A DNA stretch of 62,543 bases, taken from assembly GCA_016866775.1 (NCBI GenBank), contig VGLJ01000025.1, positions 1 to 62,543 on the forward strand, written 5' to 3'. Position 1 is the first letter of the stretch, and each line of letters opens with the position of its first letter. The position numbers were made by a program, and so were the translations under genes. Shown one piece after another: positions 44,479 to 53,827 of this stretch. Below the pieces are notes generated by a model, which searched no databases, was not told the DNA's origin, and saw nothing but the letters and a program-made list of their open reading frames with translations. The stretch comes from Candidatus Rokuibacteriota bacterium (GTDB lineage: Bacteria; Methylomirabilota; Methylomirabilia; Rokubacteriales; CSP1-6).

Positions 44479-45872
44479 ACTTTCAGCGTCCGATCGATCA
44501 GCGCCTTCAGTTGAGGAATCTTCTCGCCCACCGCCTTCACGTCGTACCGGATGAGCTTCTTCGCGGCGTCCTCGGCCGTCATCACCGCCTCGGACTTCAG
44601 CATCTCCGGCGGGATCTTCACGTTGCGGTTGACGGGGCCGAAGAAGCCCTTCTTCGCCCACGCGAGCTGGCATTCCTCGGCGTTCCAGGTGTCGAGATAG
44701 CGCTGGGTCAGCTCGACGACGGGACGCTTGAAGCCGGTCACCGAGACCATGTGGCCGCTCCACTGCACGGCGCCCTCTTTCGGAATCGCGAACGCGAGCT
44801 TCTTGCCCTGCACGCGGGCCTGCTCCGACCACGCGCCCCAGTGCGGCGCCAGCCACATCTCGCCGCGCGCCACCTCGTCCTCGGCCTTGCTGTTCGAGGT
44901 CGTCCACGCGCCGATGTTCTGCTTGTGCGCCGCCCAGACCTTGATGCCCTCCTCGACGCTCGGGCCCTTCCCGCTGATCACCGCGGCCGCGATGTAGGCG
45001 TCGTAGTAGAGGTCCCACATGACCACGCGGCCCTTGTACTTCGGGTTCCACAGGTCGGCCCAGGAGCTCGGCTTCTCGACGCGGTCGGGGTTGTACATGA
45101 TCCCGAACGGCGTGAGCTGGAAGGTGACACCGAACCCACCCGGCGCCATCAGCTCGGCCGGGATGTTCTTCTTGTTGGGCATCCACTCGTCGTTCGGCTT
45201 CTCCCAGAGCCCGTCGACGATGCCCTTCTGCACGAAGATGTCGTTGAACATCCCCCCGCTGATCACCGGGTTGTTCTTCGCCGCGAGCATCTTCGGATAC
45301 ATGACGGCGTTCGTGGAGATGTCGAGCTTGATCGAGACCTCGGGCCGCGCCTTCTTGAAGGGCGCGATCGAGGACTCCTTGAGGATGTCGGGCACGAGTC
45401 CCGACCAGTGGAGTGTCGCCGAGACGGTCCTGAGCACGTACGGCACCGTGATGACGACGTGCGCCAGGATGAGCCCCAGCACGGTGCGCTGCAGCTTCAG
45501 GGGGTTCAGGACCATCAGCATCGCCACGCCGTACACGATCGCCGGAAAGATCAACGGCGCCACGAACAGGAGCTCGACGAGCTGGCGCCCGGGGAAGCGG
45601 TGGCGGACGAGCGCGAAGGCGGCGAGCGTGCCCGCGGTCAGCGCGACGGCCGTCGCCACCACGGCCACGGAGAGGCTCACGTAGAACGCGCGCAGGAACT
45701 GCGGCTGCTCCACGACGTTCCTGAACCACCGGAGCGAGAACCCGCGCGGCGGAAAGTTCAGCGTGGGGTCCGGCGCGAAGGCGGCGGGGAAGACGACGAC
45801 GATCGGCAGCGCGAGGAAGGCAAGGAGCGCCGCCACGTACCAGCCGAGCAGGCGCTCAGCGCGGTCCGACAT
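44475..45872 (-). CDS. In-frame fusion of a PotC-type permease N-terminus to a PotD-type binding protein
   Basis: The 465-residue frame starts as an ABC permease (residues 1-155: WYVAALLAFLALPIVVVFPA, then LVELLFVAPLIFPAIVYGVA and VITVPYVLRTVSATLHW) and switches at about residue 156-163 to a periplasmic binding protein (DILKESSIAPFKKARPEVS, then AVMYPKMLAAKNNPV and WADLWNPKYKGRVVMWD). The permease lacks its EAA loop and last helices, and the binding protein lacks signal peptide and first strand. An in-frame deletion joining adjacent genes (about 45386-45410) is the simplest reading; assembly collapse is possible. The transporter should be inactive unless the fusion tethers the receptor. Confidence 0.8.
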
Positions 45873-46695
45873 GCCGGAGCAGCGTGAAGTAGACGGTCAC
45901 GACGACCATCGTGGCCGCGACGAGGAGCATGGCCGCCGCCGAGCCGAACGGCCAGTCGATGATCGCCAGCATCTGATCGTAGATCGTGGTCGAGAAGAGC
46001 AGCACCTTGCCGCGGCCGAGCCACCACGGCGTGATGTACGCGCCGATGGTGAGACAGAAGACCAGGATCGAGCCGGCCGCGATGCCCTGCACGGAGAGCG
46101 GGAGCGTGACGCGCCAGAAGGTCCACGCCGGGTTCGCGCCGAGCACCGCGGCGGACTCCTCGAGGGCGGGATCGATCTTGCCGAGCACGCTCGCGATCGA
46201 GAGGATCATGAACGGCAGCAGCACGTGGACCATGCCCACCGTGACCGACCAGAAGTTGTTCATCAGGGGCAGGGGCTCGCGCGTGGCGCCGAGCGCGCGC
46301 AGGAGATTGTTCACCAGGCCCTCGTTGCCGAGCACGATCGTCCATCCGATCGTCCGCACGACGATCGAGACCAGGAGCGGGGAGATCACGAGCAGGAAGA
46401 TCACGTGCTTCAGCCGCGAGCGGGAGCGGACGAAGTAGTACGCGACCGGGTAGCCGAGGACGATGGTGAGGATGGTGACGACGACGGCCAGCGTGAACGT
46501 CGTCTGCGTGACCTGCAGAAAGTACGGCTCCGTGACGAACTTCGCGTAGTGCTCGAGGGTGTACGTGAACGCGCCCGGGAACCTCGTGCGGACGGACAGC
46601 GCGGCCATGTTGGCGAGCGGGAAGAGGAAGAGGGCGGCGAGCAGCAGCCCGGCCGGGGCGAGGAGACCGAGGAACCCGAGGCGCCGAGCCAGCAT
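45856..46695 (-). CDS. Spermidine/putrescine-type ABC permease (PotB-like)
   Basis: This 279-residue permease has six helices. GFLGLLAPAGLLLAALFLFPLANM begins the protein and the intact EAA loop is in EESAAVLGANPAWTFWRVTLPL (about residues 184-205). It is the first gene of the minus-strand operon (PotB, fused PotC/PotD, PotA) and overlaps the fused gene by 17 bp. The ATG at 46695 is 27 bp from the divergent LLM gene; the gap contains TTGTATATAAA, which could serve as a promoter for either side. Confidence 0.9.
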   Translation of the reverse strand: MLARRLGFLGLLAPAGLLLAALFLFPLANMAALSVRTRFPGAFTYTLEHYAKFVTEPYFLQVTQTTFTLAVVVTILTIVLGYPVAYYFVRSRSRLKHVIFLLVISPLLVSIVVRTIGWTIVLGNEGLVNNLLRALGATREPLPLMNNFWSVTVGMVHVLLPFMILSIASVLGKIDPALEESAAVLGANPAWTFWRVTLPLSVQGIAAGSILVFCLTIGAYITPWWLGRGKVLLFSTTIYDQMLAIIDWPFGSAAAMLLVAATMVVVTVYFTLLRHVGPR

Positions 46696-46722
46696 GGCCG
46701 CTGATTGTATATAAAGGCGTCC

Positions 46723-47730
46723 ATGCGGTTCGGCGTGTTCCTTCCCGCCTACGTCACGCCCGGTGAGGCGCCCCCGACGGCTGCGTTCCTCCAGGACTTC
46801 GCCCGCCGCGCGGAGGACGTGGGGTTCGACGGCGTGTGGGTGTTCGACCACCTGTTCGACGCGCCGCCGTCGTATCGCGTCGTCTTCCTCGAGCCGATCA
46901 CCACCCTCGCGCTGGTCATTCCCGCGACCCGGCGGGTGACGGTCGGAACGGGCATCCTCGTCCTCCCGCTCCGGGATCCGGTCGTCACCGCCAAGGAGCT
47001 CGCGAACCTCGACGTGGCGTCGGACGGCCGCCTGGTCTTCGGCGCCGGTGTCGGATGGGACGAGCGCGAGTTTCAGGCCTGCCAGGTGCCGAAGACCACG
47101 CGAGGGCGGCGCATGGACGAGATGCTCGACATCATCAAGGGGCTCTGGACGGGCGAGCCGTTCTCGTACAAGGGCCGGATCTTCACGATCCCCGAGGTGC
47201 GACTCGTTCCGAAGCCGGTGCAGACGCCGCATCCGCCGATCTGGATCGCGGGAGGCACCGTTCCTCCCGGAACGAGCACGCACATCACGACGAGCCGCGG
47301 ATACACCGAGACGCGCTCGATCCAGCGCGCGGCGCAGGTGGGCGACGGCTTGATCACGGCATACCGCGCGTGTCCGGGGCTCGACATGTCCGAGCTCGTC
47401 CGGACGTGGAAGATCCTCGGTGACGAAGCGCGCGCCGCCGGGCGCGATCCGGCCGCCATTCGCTTCGCGCACCAGGACCACCTGTACATCGATCGCGATC
47501 CCACACCGGATCGGTTGCGCGCCGTCCTCGGCCGGTTCAGCTTCAACCGCTACGAGGACACGGCGCCCATCTACCTGATGGGACATCCCGAAGAGCTGAT
47601 CCCGCGGTTCCAGGCGCGCATCGACGCGGGCGTCGAAGAGATCACGTTCAATCTCCTGACGCCGGATCCGCGGCAGCTCGATCTCTTCATGACGGACATC
47701 CGGCCGCACCTCGAAGCGAGAGCGCGGTGA
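46723..47730 (+). CDS. LLM-class F420-dependent oxidoreductase (luciferase-like)
   Basis: The 335-residue luciferase-like barrel starts at MRFGVFLPAYVTPGEA; an upstream in-frame codon would add MYIKAS. Signals are FARRAEDVGFDGVWVFDHLF, VTVGTGILVLPLRDPVVTAKELANLD (about residues 68-93) and GRLVFGAGVGWDEREFQA, as in F420-dependent enzymes of this class; whether it uses F420 or FMN is not certain. Its stop overlaps the GTG of a HyuA gene, so it works with the second hydantoinase pair. Confidence 0.85.
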   Translation: MRFGVFLPAYVTPGEAPPTAAFLQDFARRAEDVGFDGVWVFDHLFDAPPSYRVVFLEPITTLALVIPATRRVTVGTGILVLPLRDPVVTAKELANLDVASDGRLVFGAGVGWDEREFQACQVPKTTRGRRMDEMLDIIKGLWTGEPFSYKGRIFTIPEVRLVPKPVQTPHPPIWIAGGTVPPGTSTHITTSRGYTETRSIQRAAQVGDGLITAYRACPGLDMSELVRTWKILGDEARAAGRDPAAIRFAHQDHLYIDRDPTPDRLRAVLGRFSFNRYEDTAPIYLMGHPEELIPRFQARIDAGVEEITFNLLTPDPRQLDLFMTDIRPHLEARAR

Positions 47731-49766
47731 TCCAGATCGGCGTCGACATCGGCGGCACGTTCACCGACATCGTCGCGCTCGATCGCGACGGGCGCCTGGC
47801 GCTCGCGAAGGTGCCGAGCACGCCCAGGGATCTGCTCGACGGCATCGGCGCGGCCGTCACGAAGGTCCTGCCGCTCGCCGGCGCGAAGCCGCGCGACGTC
47901 GAGCGCTTCATCCACGGCACCACCGTCGCGACCAACGCGATCCTCGAGCAGAAGGGCGCCGTCACCGCCGTCCTCACCACCGAAGGCTTCGAGGACGTGC
48001 TGGAGCTCGGGCGCATGAAGCGCTCGCGGATGTACGACCTCGCCATGGACCCGGAAGTGCCCACCTTCCTCGCGCCGCGACGGCGGCGCCTCGGGATTCG
48101 CGAGCGGCTCGACGCGAAAGGCCGCGTGCTCGTGCCGCTGGACGAGACGGACGTGCGACGGTACGCGCACGCGCTCCGCCTGCAGGGCGTGCAGGCGATC
48201 GCGGTCTGCTACCTGTTCTCCTTCGTGAACCCCGCGCACGAGCGGCGCACGCGCGAGATCATCGCGGAGGTCGCGCCGGAGATCAGTGTCTCGCTGTCGT
48301 CCGACGTCGATCCGACGTTCCGCGAGTACGAGCGGCTGTGCGTGACCGCGTTCGACGCCTACCTCGGCCCGGTGGTGAAGCGCTACCTCGCGGGGCTCGC
48401 GGACACGCTCGCGGCGCTCGGCGTGCCCGGCGTGCCGCTGATCATGCGCTCGCGCGGCGGTATCGTCTCGGCGGCGCTCGCCGCGCAGCAGCCGGTCACG
48501 CTGTTCCTCTCGGGCCCGGCGGGCGGCGTGATCGGCGCGGGATTCGCCGCGGAGCGCTCCGGGGTGCGCGACTTCGTCTCGCTCGACATGGGGGGCACCA
48601 GCAACGACGTCGCGGTCGTGCGGCAAGGCACGCCGCTGCTCGCGAGCGAAGGCACGATCGGTCCGTACCCGGTGCGGACGCCGATGGTGGACGTGAACAC
48701 GATCGGCGCGGGCGGGGGCAGCATCGCGTGGATCGACGCCGCGGGCGGTCTCCGCGTCGGGCCGCGCAGCGCCGGCGCCGAGCCCGGTCCGGCGTGTTAT
48801 GGCCGTGGCGGCGACGCGGCGACGGTGACCGACGCGAGCGTCGTGCTCGGCTATCTCAATCCCGCGCGCTTTGCCGGCGGCTCGATGACGCTCGATCCCG
48901 ACGCCGCCGAGCGCGCCGTCGCGACGATCGGCCAGCGTCTCGGCGTGCATACGGTCACCGCCGCGGCGGGCATCCACCGCGTGGTGAACGCGCGCATGGC
49001 GGACCAGATTCGCTTGATGACGATCAAGCGCGGCTACGATCCGCGGCAGTTCTCCCTCGTCGTCCTGGGGGGTGCGGGCCCCGTGCACGGCGCGGCGCTC
49101 GCCGAGGAGATGGGCATGGCCGAGGTGCTCGTGCCCGAAGCGCCCGGCGTCCTCGCCGCGTTCGGTCTGCTCGCGGCGGCGATCGAGCACCATCACGCGC
49201 GGACGCTGCAGGCGCGCACGGACGTCGCCGACCTCGGCGAGGTCAATCGCTGTCTCGCCGAGCTCGACCGCGCCGGCCGCGCGCGCATGCACGAGGAAGG
49301 CGTGCCCGCGTCCGAGGTTCGCGTGGCGTACGCGGCGGACATGCGCTACGTCGGCCAGGCGTACGAGCTGGAAGTTCCGCTCGCTGCCCCCGTCACGGTG
49401 GAGCGCGTCCCGGAGGTCGTCGCGGCGTTTCACGCGGTGCACGAGCGTGTCTACGGCTACGCGCGGACACAGCAGCCGGTCGAGTTCGTGAACTTCCGCG
49501 CCGTGCACACGTTCCAGCTCCCGAAGCCGGTGGTCCTGCCGACGGCGCGGGCCACCGGCACACTCGACGGGGCGCGGCTCGGCGAAAGACAGGCATACTT
49601 CGGCGCGTACGTGCCGACGGCGATCTACGAGCGCGCCCGCCTGCCGCTCGGCGCGCGCGTGGCGGGCCCGGCGATCGTGGAGCAGACCGACACCACCACG
49701 GTGATTCCACCCGGCGTGACCGCGCACGTGGACGACGTGGGGAACCTCCGCCTCAGGAGAGACTGA
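47727..49766 (+). CDS. hyuA: Hydantoinase/oxoprolinase subunit A (second copy)
   Basis: The 679-residue protein starts at GTG with IQIGVDIGGTFTDIVALDRD, then FIHGTTVATNAILEQKGA (about residue 72), SLDMGGTSNDVAVVRQGT and VNTIGAGGGSIAWIDAAGG, ending QTDTTTVIPPGVTAHVDD. It is the same architecture as the copy at 35904 but clearly diverged, so the two pairs are old paralogues. Its stop overlaps the HyuB start (TGATG). Confidence 0.92.
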   Translation: MIQIGVDIGGTFTDIVALDRDGRLALAKVPSTPRDLLDGIGAAVTKVLPLAGAKPRDVERFIHGTTVATNAILEQKGAVTAVLTTEGFEDVLELGRMKRSRMYDLAMDPEVPTFLAPRRRRLGIRERLDAKGRVLVPLDETDVRRYAHALRLQGVQAIAVCYLFSFVNPAHERRTREIIAEVAPEISVSLSSDVDPTFREYERLCVTAFDAYLGPVVKRYLAGLADTLAALGVPGVPLIMRSRGGIVSAALAAQQPVTLFLSGPAGGVIGAGFAAERSGVRDFVSLDMGGTSNDVAVVRQGTPLLASEGTIGPYPVRTPMVDVNTIGAGGGSIAWIDAAGGLRVGPRSAGAEPGPACYGRGGDAATVTDASVVLGYLNPARFAGGSMTLDPDAAERAVATIGQRLGVHTVTAAAGIHRVVNARMADQIRLMTIKRGYDPRQFSLVVLGGAGPVHGAALAEEMGMAEVLVPEAPGVLAAFGLLAAAIEHHHARTLQARTDVADLGEVNRCLAELDRAGRARMHEEGVPASEVRVAYAADMRYVGQAYELEVPLAAPVTVERVPEVVAAFHAVHERVYGYARTQQPVEFVNFRAVHTFQLPKPVVLPTARATGTLDGARLGERQAYFGAYVPTAIYERARLPLGARVAGPAIVEQTDTTTVIPPGVTAHVDDVGNLRLRRD

Positions 49767-51514
49767 TGACGAGCATCGACCCGATCCTCCTCGAGGTGCT
49801 GCGCAACCGCCTCGACGCGATCGCCGACGAGATGGAGCTCACGCTCCTCAAGAGCGCCGCGTCGCCGATCGTGAAGGAGGGGCTCGACGCGTCCGCCGCG
49901 CTGTTCAACACGCACGGCGAGACGATCGCGCAGGCCGCGGCGATCCCGATCCACCTCGGCGCGCTGCAGTTCGCCGCGCAGCGGATCGTGCGCGCGTTCC
50001 CGCCCGACCGCATGCAGGAGGGCGACGCGTTCCTGCTCAACGATCCGTACGACGGCGGGACCCATCTGCCCGACATCACGCTCGCGATCCCGGTCTTCGC
50101 CGACGGCCGCGCGGTCGCGCTCGCGTGCACCATGTGCCATCACCAGGACGTCGGCGGCCGCACGCCCGGCAGCGTGCCGACGGACGCGACCGAGCTGTAT
50201 CAGGAAGGCGTCATCATCCCGCCGACCCAGCTCTTCCGCGCAGGCGTGCTCGACGAGAACCTCTTCCGCCTCCTCGCGCGCAACGTGCGCCTGCCGGACG
50301 TCTTCACCGGCGATCTCATGGCGCAGGTGGCCGCCGGCCGGCTGGGCGGCGTGCGGCTGCGCGAGCTCTTCGCGGCGCATGGCGCCGCCACCGTCGTGGC
50401 GTACATCGACGAGCTGCTGGCGCGGGCCGAGCGGCTCACCCGCCGCCGGATCGAGGAGATCCCGGACGGCGACTACCCGTTCGAGGACTGGCTCGACGAC
50501 GACGGCGTCGCGATCGGGCAGCCGGTGAAGATCGCCGTGACGCTGCGCGTGCGCGGCTCGGCGATGACGTTCGACTTCACGGGCAGCGATCCGCAGGTGC
50601 GCGGGCCCTTCAACTCCGTGCCGGCGTCGACGATGTCGGCCGTCTACTACGCGGTGCGCGCGATCTCCGACGCGTCGATCCCGAACAACGGCGGCTGCTT
50701 CCGCGCCGTCGACGCCGTCTTGCCGGAAGGCACGATCGTGAACCCGCGCGCGCCGGCGCCGGTGAGCTGCCGGACGGCGACGATCAAGCGCATCGCCGAC
50801 ACGATCCTCGGCGCGCTGGTCGGCGCGCTGCCCGGCAAGATCCCCGCGGCGAACTCCGGCACGCTGCTCGTGATGGCGTTCGGCGGCCGCGATCCCGAGA
50901 CGGGCCGGCCGTTCGTCGCGAGCGAGCTCGCCGCCGGAGGCATGGGCGCGCGTCCCGACAAGGACGGCATCGACGTGATCGAGACGGACGTGTCCAACTG
51001 CATGAACATTCCCGTGGAGTCGGTGGAGATGAACTTTCCGCTCCGCGTTCCACGGGTCCGGCTCTGGAGCGACTCGGGCGGGGCGGGCCGCTTCCGCGGC
51101 GGGCTCGGGCTCGAGAAGGTCTTCGAGGCGACGACGACCGACGTGATGGTCTCGCACCGCGGCGAGCGCTTCGCGTCGTCGCCGTGGGGGCTCGCGGGCG
51201 GCGCGCCGGGCGCCCGCGCGCACGCGTCCATCGTGCGCGCGGACGGCACGCGCGAGGAGCTTCCGTCGAAGAAGATGGTCGTGCTGCATCCGGGCGACCA
51301 GCTCTGGGAGTACATCGCGGGCGGCGCGGGGTACGGCGATCCGCTCGAGCGCGATCCCGCCACGGTCTTCGCCGACGTCCTCGACGGCAAGATCTCGGCG
51401 GCGCGCGCGATCACGGAGTACGGCGTGGTGCTCGCGCCGGACGGCAGCGCGGTCGACGAGGTGAAGACGAAGGAGTGCCGCGAGCGCCTGCGCGCCGGGG
51501 CGCGGTCGTCCTAG
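49766..51514 (+). CDS. hyuB: Hydantoinase/oxoprolinase subunit B (second copy)
   Basis: This 582-residue protein begins SIDPILLEVLRNRLDAIADEMELTL and has LLNDPYDGGTHLPDITLA near residue 90, HHQDVGGRTPGSVPTDATEL, GGLGLEKVFEATTTDVMVSH and the closing GGAGYGDPLERDP. Length is the normal one for HyuB. It forms a complex with the preceding HyuA. The 3' end overlaps the convergent SnoaL-like gene by 4 bp. Confidence 0.92.
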   Translation: MTSIDPILLEVLRNRLDAIADEMELTLLKSAASPIVKEGLDASAALFNTHGETIAQAAAIPIHLGALQFAAQRIVRAFPPDRMQEGDAFLLNDPYDGGTHLPDITLAIPVFADGRAVALACTMCHHQDVGGRTPGSVPTDATELYQEGVIIPPTQLFRAGVLDENLFRLLARNVRLPDVFTGDLMAQVAAGRLGGVRLRELFAAHGAATVVAYIDELLARAERLTRRRIEEIPDGDYPFEDWLDDDGVAIGQPVKIAVTLRVRGSAMTFDFTGSDPQVRGPFNSVPASTMSAVYYAVRAISDASIPNNGGCFRAVDAVLPEGTIVNPRAPAPVSCRTATIKRIADTILGALVGALPGKIPAANSGTLLVMAFGGRDPETGRPFVASELAAGGMGARPDKDGIDVIETDVSNCMNIPVESVEMNFPLRVPRVRLWSDSGGAGRFRGGLGLEKVFEATTTDVMVSHRGERFASSPWGLAGGAPGARAHASIVRADGTREELPSKKMVVLHPGDQLWEYIAGGAGYGDPLERDPATVFADVLDGKISAARAITEYGVVLAPDGSAVDEVKTKECRERLRAGARSS

Positions 51515-51891
51515 GCCACGCCCGTCGAGAACGGGTCGTCGAGCACGAAGCGCCAGGTGCCGTCGGGCTGGCGCCGCAACACTTCCACCGCTTTCCCCGA
51601 CACCGCGCGCGGCGTGCCGTCCGCGTTGGTCCCGCGCATCGTCCACTCGCCGTAACACAGCGCGAGGTCGCCGGTCTTGATGATGGCGCGGGCCGCGACG
51701 TCCATGCGTGGTCGTGTCGACAGGTACGCGGTGTACGCGTGGCGGATCGCCTCGCGTCCGACGATGGCAGGACCCGAGGATCGTGCGAGCACCGCCTCGG
51801 GCTCGTAGAGGTCGACCACCGCCTCGAGGTCGCCCCGGTTGAACGCCTCGCTAAAGATCCGCGTCATGTCTTCGGGAGTCAACGGTCGCAT
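51511..51891 (-). CDS. SnoaL-like / ketosteroid-isomerase-fold protein
   Basis: The 126-residue NTF2-fold protein opens with MTRIFSEAFNRGDLEAVVDLYEPEAVLAR and has GREAIRHAYTAYLSTRPRM and WRFVLDDPFS at the end, the usual order for small SnoaL/DUF4440 proteins. Function is not assigned; members are isomerases, cyclases or stress proteins. The ATG at 51891 has AGGAGAG upstream. It is divergent from the acetyltransferase gene (45-bp gap). Confidence 0.8.
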   Translation of the reverse strand: MRPLTPEDMTRIFSEAFNRGDLEAVVDLYEPEAVLARSSGPAIVGREAIRHAYTAYLSTRPRMDVAARAIIKTGDLALCYGEWTMRGTNADGTPRAVSGKAVEVLRRQPDGTWRFVLDDPFSTGVA

Positions 51892-51936
51892 GGTCGCTCT
51901 CCTGGGTCGGCCACCATAGTACGATCTGGGCTCCCG

Positions 51937-52359
51937 ATGATGCCGGTGATTACGCTGACCGCGAATCCCGACGCGACGGCCCGCTCGGTGATCGAGCAGG
52001 GCTTGAACGGCTACAACGCGCAGCACGTCGCGCGCGACTCGCGCGGGCTCGCCGTGCTCGTCTCCGATCCCGAAACCCAGGACGTGCCCGGCGGGATCCT
52101 CGGCCGGACGTCGCTCGGGATCTGCTTCATCGATGCGGTGTTCCTGCCGGAAACGCTGCGGGGCCGCGATCTCGGCCGGCGCATGATGGACGAGGCGGAG
52201 GACGAGGCGCGCCGTCGCGGCTGTCGCGCGATCGTGCTCTACACGATCAGCTTCCAGGCGCCCGGCTTCTACGAGAAGCTCGGCTATCGGACGTTCGGGA
52301 CGATCGACTGCCTGCCGCCAGGCATCACCCGCCACTTCATGGTGAAGGACCTCGACTGA
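51937..52359 (+). CDS. GNAT-family N-acetyltransferase
   Basis: The 140-residue protein has the acetyl-CoA loop in LPETLRGRDLGRRMMDEAEDEARRRGC (about residues 69-95), preceded by beta-strand SLGICFIDAVFL and followed by VLYTISFQAPGFYEKLGYRTFG, the usual GNAT end. Acceptor unknown. Two adjacent ATG codons (51937, 51940) could both serve as start. Confidence 0.85.
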   Translation: MMPVITLTANPDATARSVIEQGLNGYNAQHVARDSRGLAVLVSDPETQDVPGGILGRTSLGICFIDAVFLPETLRGRDLGRRMMDEAEDEARRRGCRAIVLYTISFQAPGFYEKLGYRTFGTIDCLPPGITRHFMVKDLD

Positions 52360-52375
52360 CCGGAAGGAGTGGACC

Positions 52376-53764
52376 ATGGGCGCAGGACATTCGCAGGGAC
52401 CGTCGGTGATCGAGCGGCTCGCGTCGTACGCGTCCGAGGAATCGTTCGCGAAGCTGTCCGAGGCGACCGTGCGCGCCGCCCGCCGCGCGATCCTCGACAC
52501 GCTCGGCGTGATGCTCGCGGGCACGCGGGAGGACACCGCCGTCCGCGCGCGGACGCTGATCGAGCACCGGACCGGCCACGGCGAGGCGACCGTGGCGGGC
52601 ACGCCGCTGCGCGCGTCGATGGAGGACGCGGCGCTCGTCAACGGTGTCGCCGCGCACGCGCTCGACTACGACGACGTGCAGGCCTCGCTCTCCGGTCACC
52701 CGTCCGTGCCCGTCCTGCCCCCGGCGCTCGCGCTCGCCGAACAGCGCCGCGCGTCGGGCGCGGCGCTGCTGACGGCGTTCGTGGTCGGCGTCGAGATCGA
52801 GGCGAAGCTCGGCCGCGCGGTGAACCCGGCGCATTACGAAATCGGCTGGCACGCGACGTCGACGCTCGGAGTCTTCGGTGCCGCGGCCGCCGCCGGGAAG
52901 CTCCTGGGTCTGTCGTCGGAGCCCATGACGCGCGCGCTGGCGATCGCCGCGTCGATGTCGAGCGGCATCAAGGCGAACTTCGGCACCGACTGCAAGCCGT
53001 GGCACGGCGGGCACGCGGCGCGCTGCGGTCTCGAAGCCGCGCAGCTCGCGGCCGCCGGCTTCACCGGCAATCCCCACGTCCTCGAGCACGGCGACGGCTT
53101 CGGCTCGACGCACGGCGCGGGCATGAAGCCGGACTGGGAGCTTGCGGTCGCGGGCCTCGGCGCGCCTCACGAAGTCGAGAGCCCGGGGATCGGCGTGAAG
53201 CGCTTCCCCGCGTGCGCGAGCACGCACCAGTCACTCGACGCGGTGCTCGATCTCATCGCGGAGCACCGGATCGCCGCCGCCAACGTCGCCGCCGTCGAAT
53301 GCGCGGTGACCTACATGGCGCCGCACCAGCTCATCTACGACCGCGCGGAGACCGGCCTGCAAGGCAAGTTCTCGATGCCGTACTGCGTGTCGGTCGCGCT
53401 GCTCGACCGGACGGTGGGGCTCGCGCAGTTCGCCGACGAGCGCGTGCGCCGGGCCGACGTGCAGGCGCTGATGCCGAAGGTGCGCATGGTCGTCCATCCC
53501 GAGCAGACGACGCGCGAGAGTCTGCCGAACCGGTTCTCCGAGGTCAGGATCACGCTGGCGGACGGCCGCACGCTCGTCCGCCGTGTCGACCAGGCCAAGG
53601 GCCAGCCGCGCAACCCGTTGACCGACGCCGAGCTGGACGTGAAGTTCCGCGACGCGGCCGGGCGCGTGCTGCCGGCGGATCGCGTGGAGGCGCTGCTCGG
53701 CGCCGCGCGCAAGCTCGAGACCGTGCCGGACGTCGCGGAGGTCGCCCGGCTGCTCGGCGTCTAG
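52376..53764 (+). CDS. MmgE/PrpD family protein
   Basis: This 462-residue protein of the 2-methylcitrate dehydratase family has an all-helical first domain (LSEATVRAARRAILDTLGVMLAG; ALVNGVAAHALDYDDVQASLSGHPS, about residues 85-109), then IKANFGTDCKPWHGGHAARCGLEAAQLA and KRFPACASTHQSLDA. Besides methylcitrate dehydratases the family includes cis-aconitate decarboxylases and iminodisuccinate epimerases, so the substrate is open. An AAGGAG site lies 7 bp before the ATG and the gene follows the acetyltransferase by 16 bp. Confidence 0.88.
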   Translation: MGAGHSQGPSVIERLASYASEESFAKLSEATVRAARRAILDTLGVMLAGTREDTAVRARTLIEHRTGHGEATVAGTPLRASMEDAALVNGVAAHALDYDDVQASLSGHPSVPVLPPALALAEQRRASGAALLTAFVVGVEIEAKLGRAVNPAHYEIGWHATSTLGVFGAAAAAGKLLGLSSEPMTRALAIAASMSSGIKANFGTDCKPWHGGHAARCGLEAAQLAAAGFTGNPHVLEHGDGFGSTHGAGMKPDWELAVAGLGAPHEVESPGIGVKRFPACASTHQSLDAVLDLIAEHRIAAANVAAVECAVTYMAPHQLIYDRAETGLQGKFSMPYCVSVALLDRTVGLAQFADERVRRADVQALMPKVRMVVHPEQTTRESLPNRFSEVRITLADGRTLVRRVDQAKGQPRNPLTDAELDVKFRDAAGRVLPADRVEALLGAARKLETVPDVAEVARLLGV

Positions 53765-53827
53765 ACACACTGCCGTGACAACCATGGCGTCGCCGCGGGC
53801 GTAGTCTCCCGGAAGGAGGACACCACC